63,568 nt of DNA. Origin: an uncultured Bacteroidales bacterium. GTDB lineage: Bacteria; Bacteroidota; Bacteroidia; Bacteroidales; Bacteroidaceae. The position numbers and the translations under genes were made by a program. Location: positions 1 to 63,568 of the forward strand of contig CACZMI010000014.1 in the NCBI GenBank assembly GCA_902782245.1. The letters run 5' to 3'. The notes below the pieces were generated by a model, which saw only the letters and a program-made list of their open reading frames with translations, did no database searches and was not told the origin of the DNA. Each line of letters starts with the position of its first letter. The first letter of the stretch is position 1. Below are positions 62,648-63,568 of this stretch, piece by piece.

Positions 62648-63568
62648 TTACTTGCAGACGGGGCGGACAGGAAGTTGCCAGTTGCGGTAGCAGTAGCCTG
62701 TTTTAATATTGCCCATAAAATCAAACCAAAGACTGGCAGCACCGCCATCGGGGCCGACATCTAACGAACCGGACCAGTAAGCCACATAACCCGAAGTACC
62801 GCCATAATAATAAGGAAGGAAAATGGAGCGGTCAGTGTAACCTGGCTTATTACTTGTTATCAGGTAACCTATCTCTCCTTTCACTGATGCCCAACTCCAG
62901 GCACATTCTTTTATAAGTTCATTTATCTCTTTAGTTGTGGGCATACGCCAACTGCCACCAAGTCTGGCGTGAGCTATGTCATCTTCACTCCAGGAAAAAA
63001 ATCCACCTGTTTGTTCCGGCCCTGCAGCACCGACATTACGTGAGGCCCATTTTACGCTCAAACCCAGATCAACATACTCTAAGTTACCACCAACCATATC
63101 ATAGGAGACATCCTGATAATACTCTATTATAATTTGTGCGCCTTGGATACCGTCTGTCCTTTCCCCAATTTGCACAAAAGCAGTACCACTGTTCAGCTTA
63201 GTATCATCTGTATAAATAAGACCAGATGATGAAAACGGTGCTGCTTTCAGTTTGGTGTAATTTGTATAATATCTCTTACGAGAAAATACAGGTAATTCAT
63301 TGAAGAAAATACTGCTTACAATCTCTTTCCCTTCTTTTGTGACTAATCTGCCCAAATTGTTTTTTTCAATGCCAGGCAGGCCGAATATCAGTTCTTTAAA
63401 TGTTATCCCATCTGGTAATTGATATACATTTTGGGTATAATCTTCTTTTCCTTTGGGTCTTGCTATTGTCTCTTCCGATAACTCTCCAATCTTAATGACA
63501 TACTGAGCCAAGACTTTTGGTTTTACATAAGCCTGCTGGGCAAAGACTGGAATGCAGAGTGACATCAG
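62648..63568 (-). CDS. Secreted plug-like/FISUMP protein (5' end beyond window)
   Basis: At least 306 residues of a fourth array member are visible. The sequence at the window edge reads (L)MSLCIPVFAQQ, which by comparison with the three downstream copies is the middle of the signal peptide, so about 15 codons lie outside. The plug-like N-domain (LPDGITFKELIFGLPGIEKN) is followed by one FISUMP domain (YVDLGLSVKWASRNVGAAGP, WRMPTTKEINEL, LPVRPVCK). It is closest to the frameshifted copy at 61511 and is the intact reference for it. Confidence 0.82.
   Translation of the reverse strand: MMSLCIPVFAQQAYVKPKVLAQYVIKIGELSEETIARPKGKEDYTQNVYQLPDGITFKELIFGLPGIEKNNLGRLVTKEGKEIVSSIFFNELPVFSRKRYYTNYTKLKAAPFSSSGLIYTDDTKLNSGTAFVQIGERTDGIQGAQIIIEYYQDVSYDMVGGNLEYVDLGLSVKWASRNVGAAGPEQTGGFFSWSEDDIAHARLGGSWRMPTTKEINELIKECAWSWASVKGEIGYLITSNKPGYTDRSIFLPYYYGGTSGYVAYWSGSLDVGPDGGAASLWFDFMGNIKTGYCYRNWQLPVRPVCK

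Noticed and set aside
57625-63568. Phage tail or prophage region
   Set aside because: The proteins have signal peptides and FISUMP/Big_2 domains, and no phage structural, lysis or integrase genes are seen.

Overview
The window looks like a chromosomal segment of a Gram-negative Bacteroidales bacterium, probably from gut or rumen. Evidence: many genes are preceded by the Bacteroidetes-type -7 box TAnnTTTG; the order ftsX–DUF3098–uppP–truB–queA–folK is typical of the phylum; and there are DUF2723, DUF4294, BspA-like leucine-rich repeat (LRR_5) and Fibrobacter-major-paralogue (FISUMP) proteins. Coding density is high. No tRNA, rRNA or CRISPR array was recognised.

Left part (1–9140). A 36-bp perfect inverted repeat encloses a terminator hairpin, followed by a Pif1-type helicase, a Y1/REP-associated-transposase-like protein with a hairpin-rich 3' flank, and a housekeeping block: SAM methyltransferase, ftsX, DUF3098, uppP, truB, queA, folK and a 44-residue protein.

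Glycan locus (9141–20979). Two divergent transcription units start from a shared region at about 15450–15560. The minus-strand unit encodes a Wzx-like flippase, an SDR, a MenD-like ThDP enzyme, a pyruvyltransferase and a WbsX-like protein. The plus-strand unit encodes a GT2 enzyme, a Bcs1-like cytidylyltransferase/reductase fusion (CDP-ribitol type), a TagB/TarL-like polyol-phosphate transferase, a second GT2 enzyme and an EamA transporter. Together they suggest a ribitol-phosphate-containing surface glycan.

Middle (20999–33141). Dipeptidyl peptidase III is followed by two 54-bp hairpin direct repeats and then by blaI, whose promoter carries a BlaI-type dyad. Next is a 1518-residue M56/BlaR1-like membrane protein whose sensor is replaced by a very long LRR_5 array. 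metK follows, preceded by a probable SAM-II riboswitch and terminator, and then a secreted LRR_5 protein that is a near twin of the sensor's ectodomain.

Right part (33142–57584). This holds a lytic transglycosylase, two GH31 genes (the first frameshifted), an RNA methyltransferase with a 27-bp-repeat tail, purD, a DUF2723 protein, a polysaccharide deacetylase, dacB (PBP4), a radical SAM protein, a helix-hairpin-helix outer-membrane protein, DUF4294, ychF, lgt, gltS, mutS and a phosphotransferase gene broken by an in-frame TAG. Copies of one palindromic repeat sit at the ends of lgt, mutS and the phosphotransferase gene.

Right edge (57625–63568). A minus-strand tandem array of four FISUMP-domain secreted proteins with nearly identical signal peptides. 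Three carry a TonB-plug-like N-domain, one has a C-terminal frameshift, and the last runs off the window.

The strongest candidates for new biology are the BlaI/M56–LRR sensor with its secreted twin, the plug-like/FISUMP tandem family, and the ribitol-phosphate glycan locus in a Gram-negative. All functional statements are read from sequence and remembered family motifs; no search was run.
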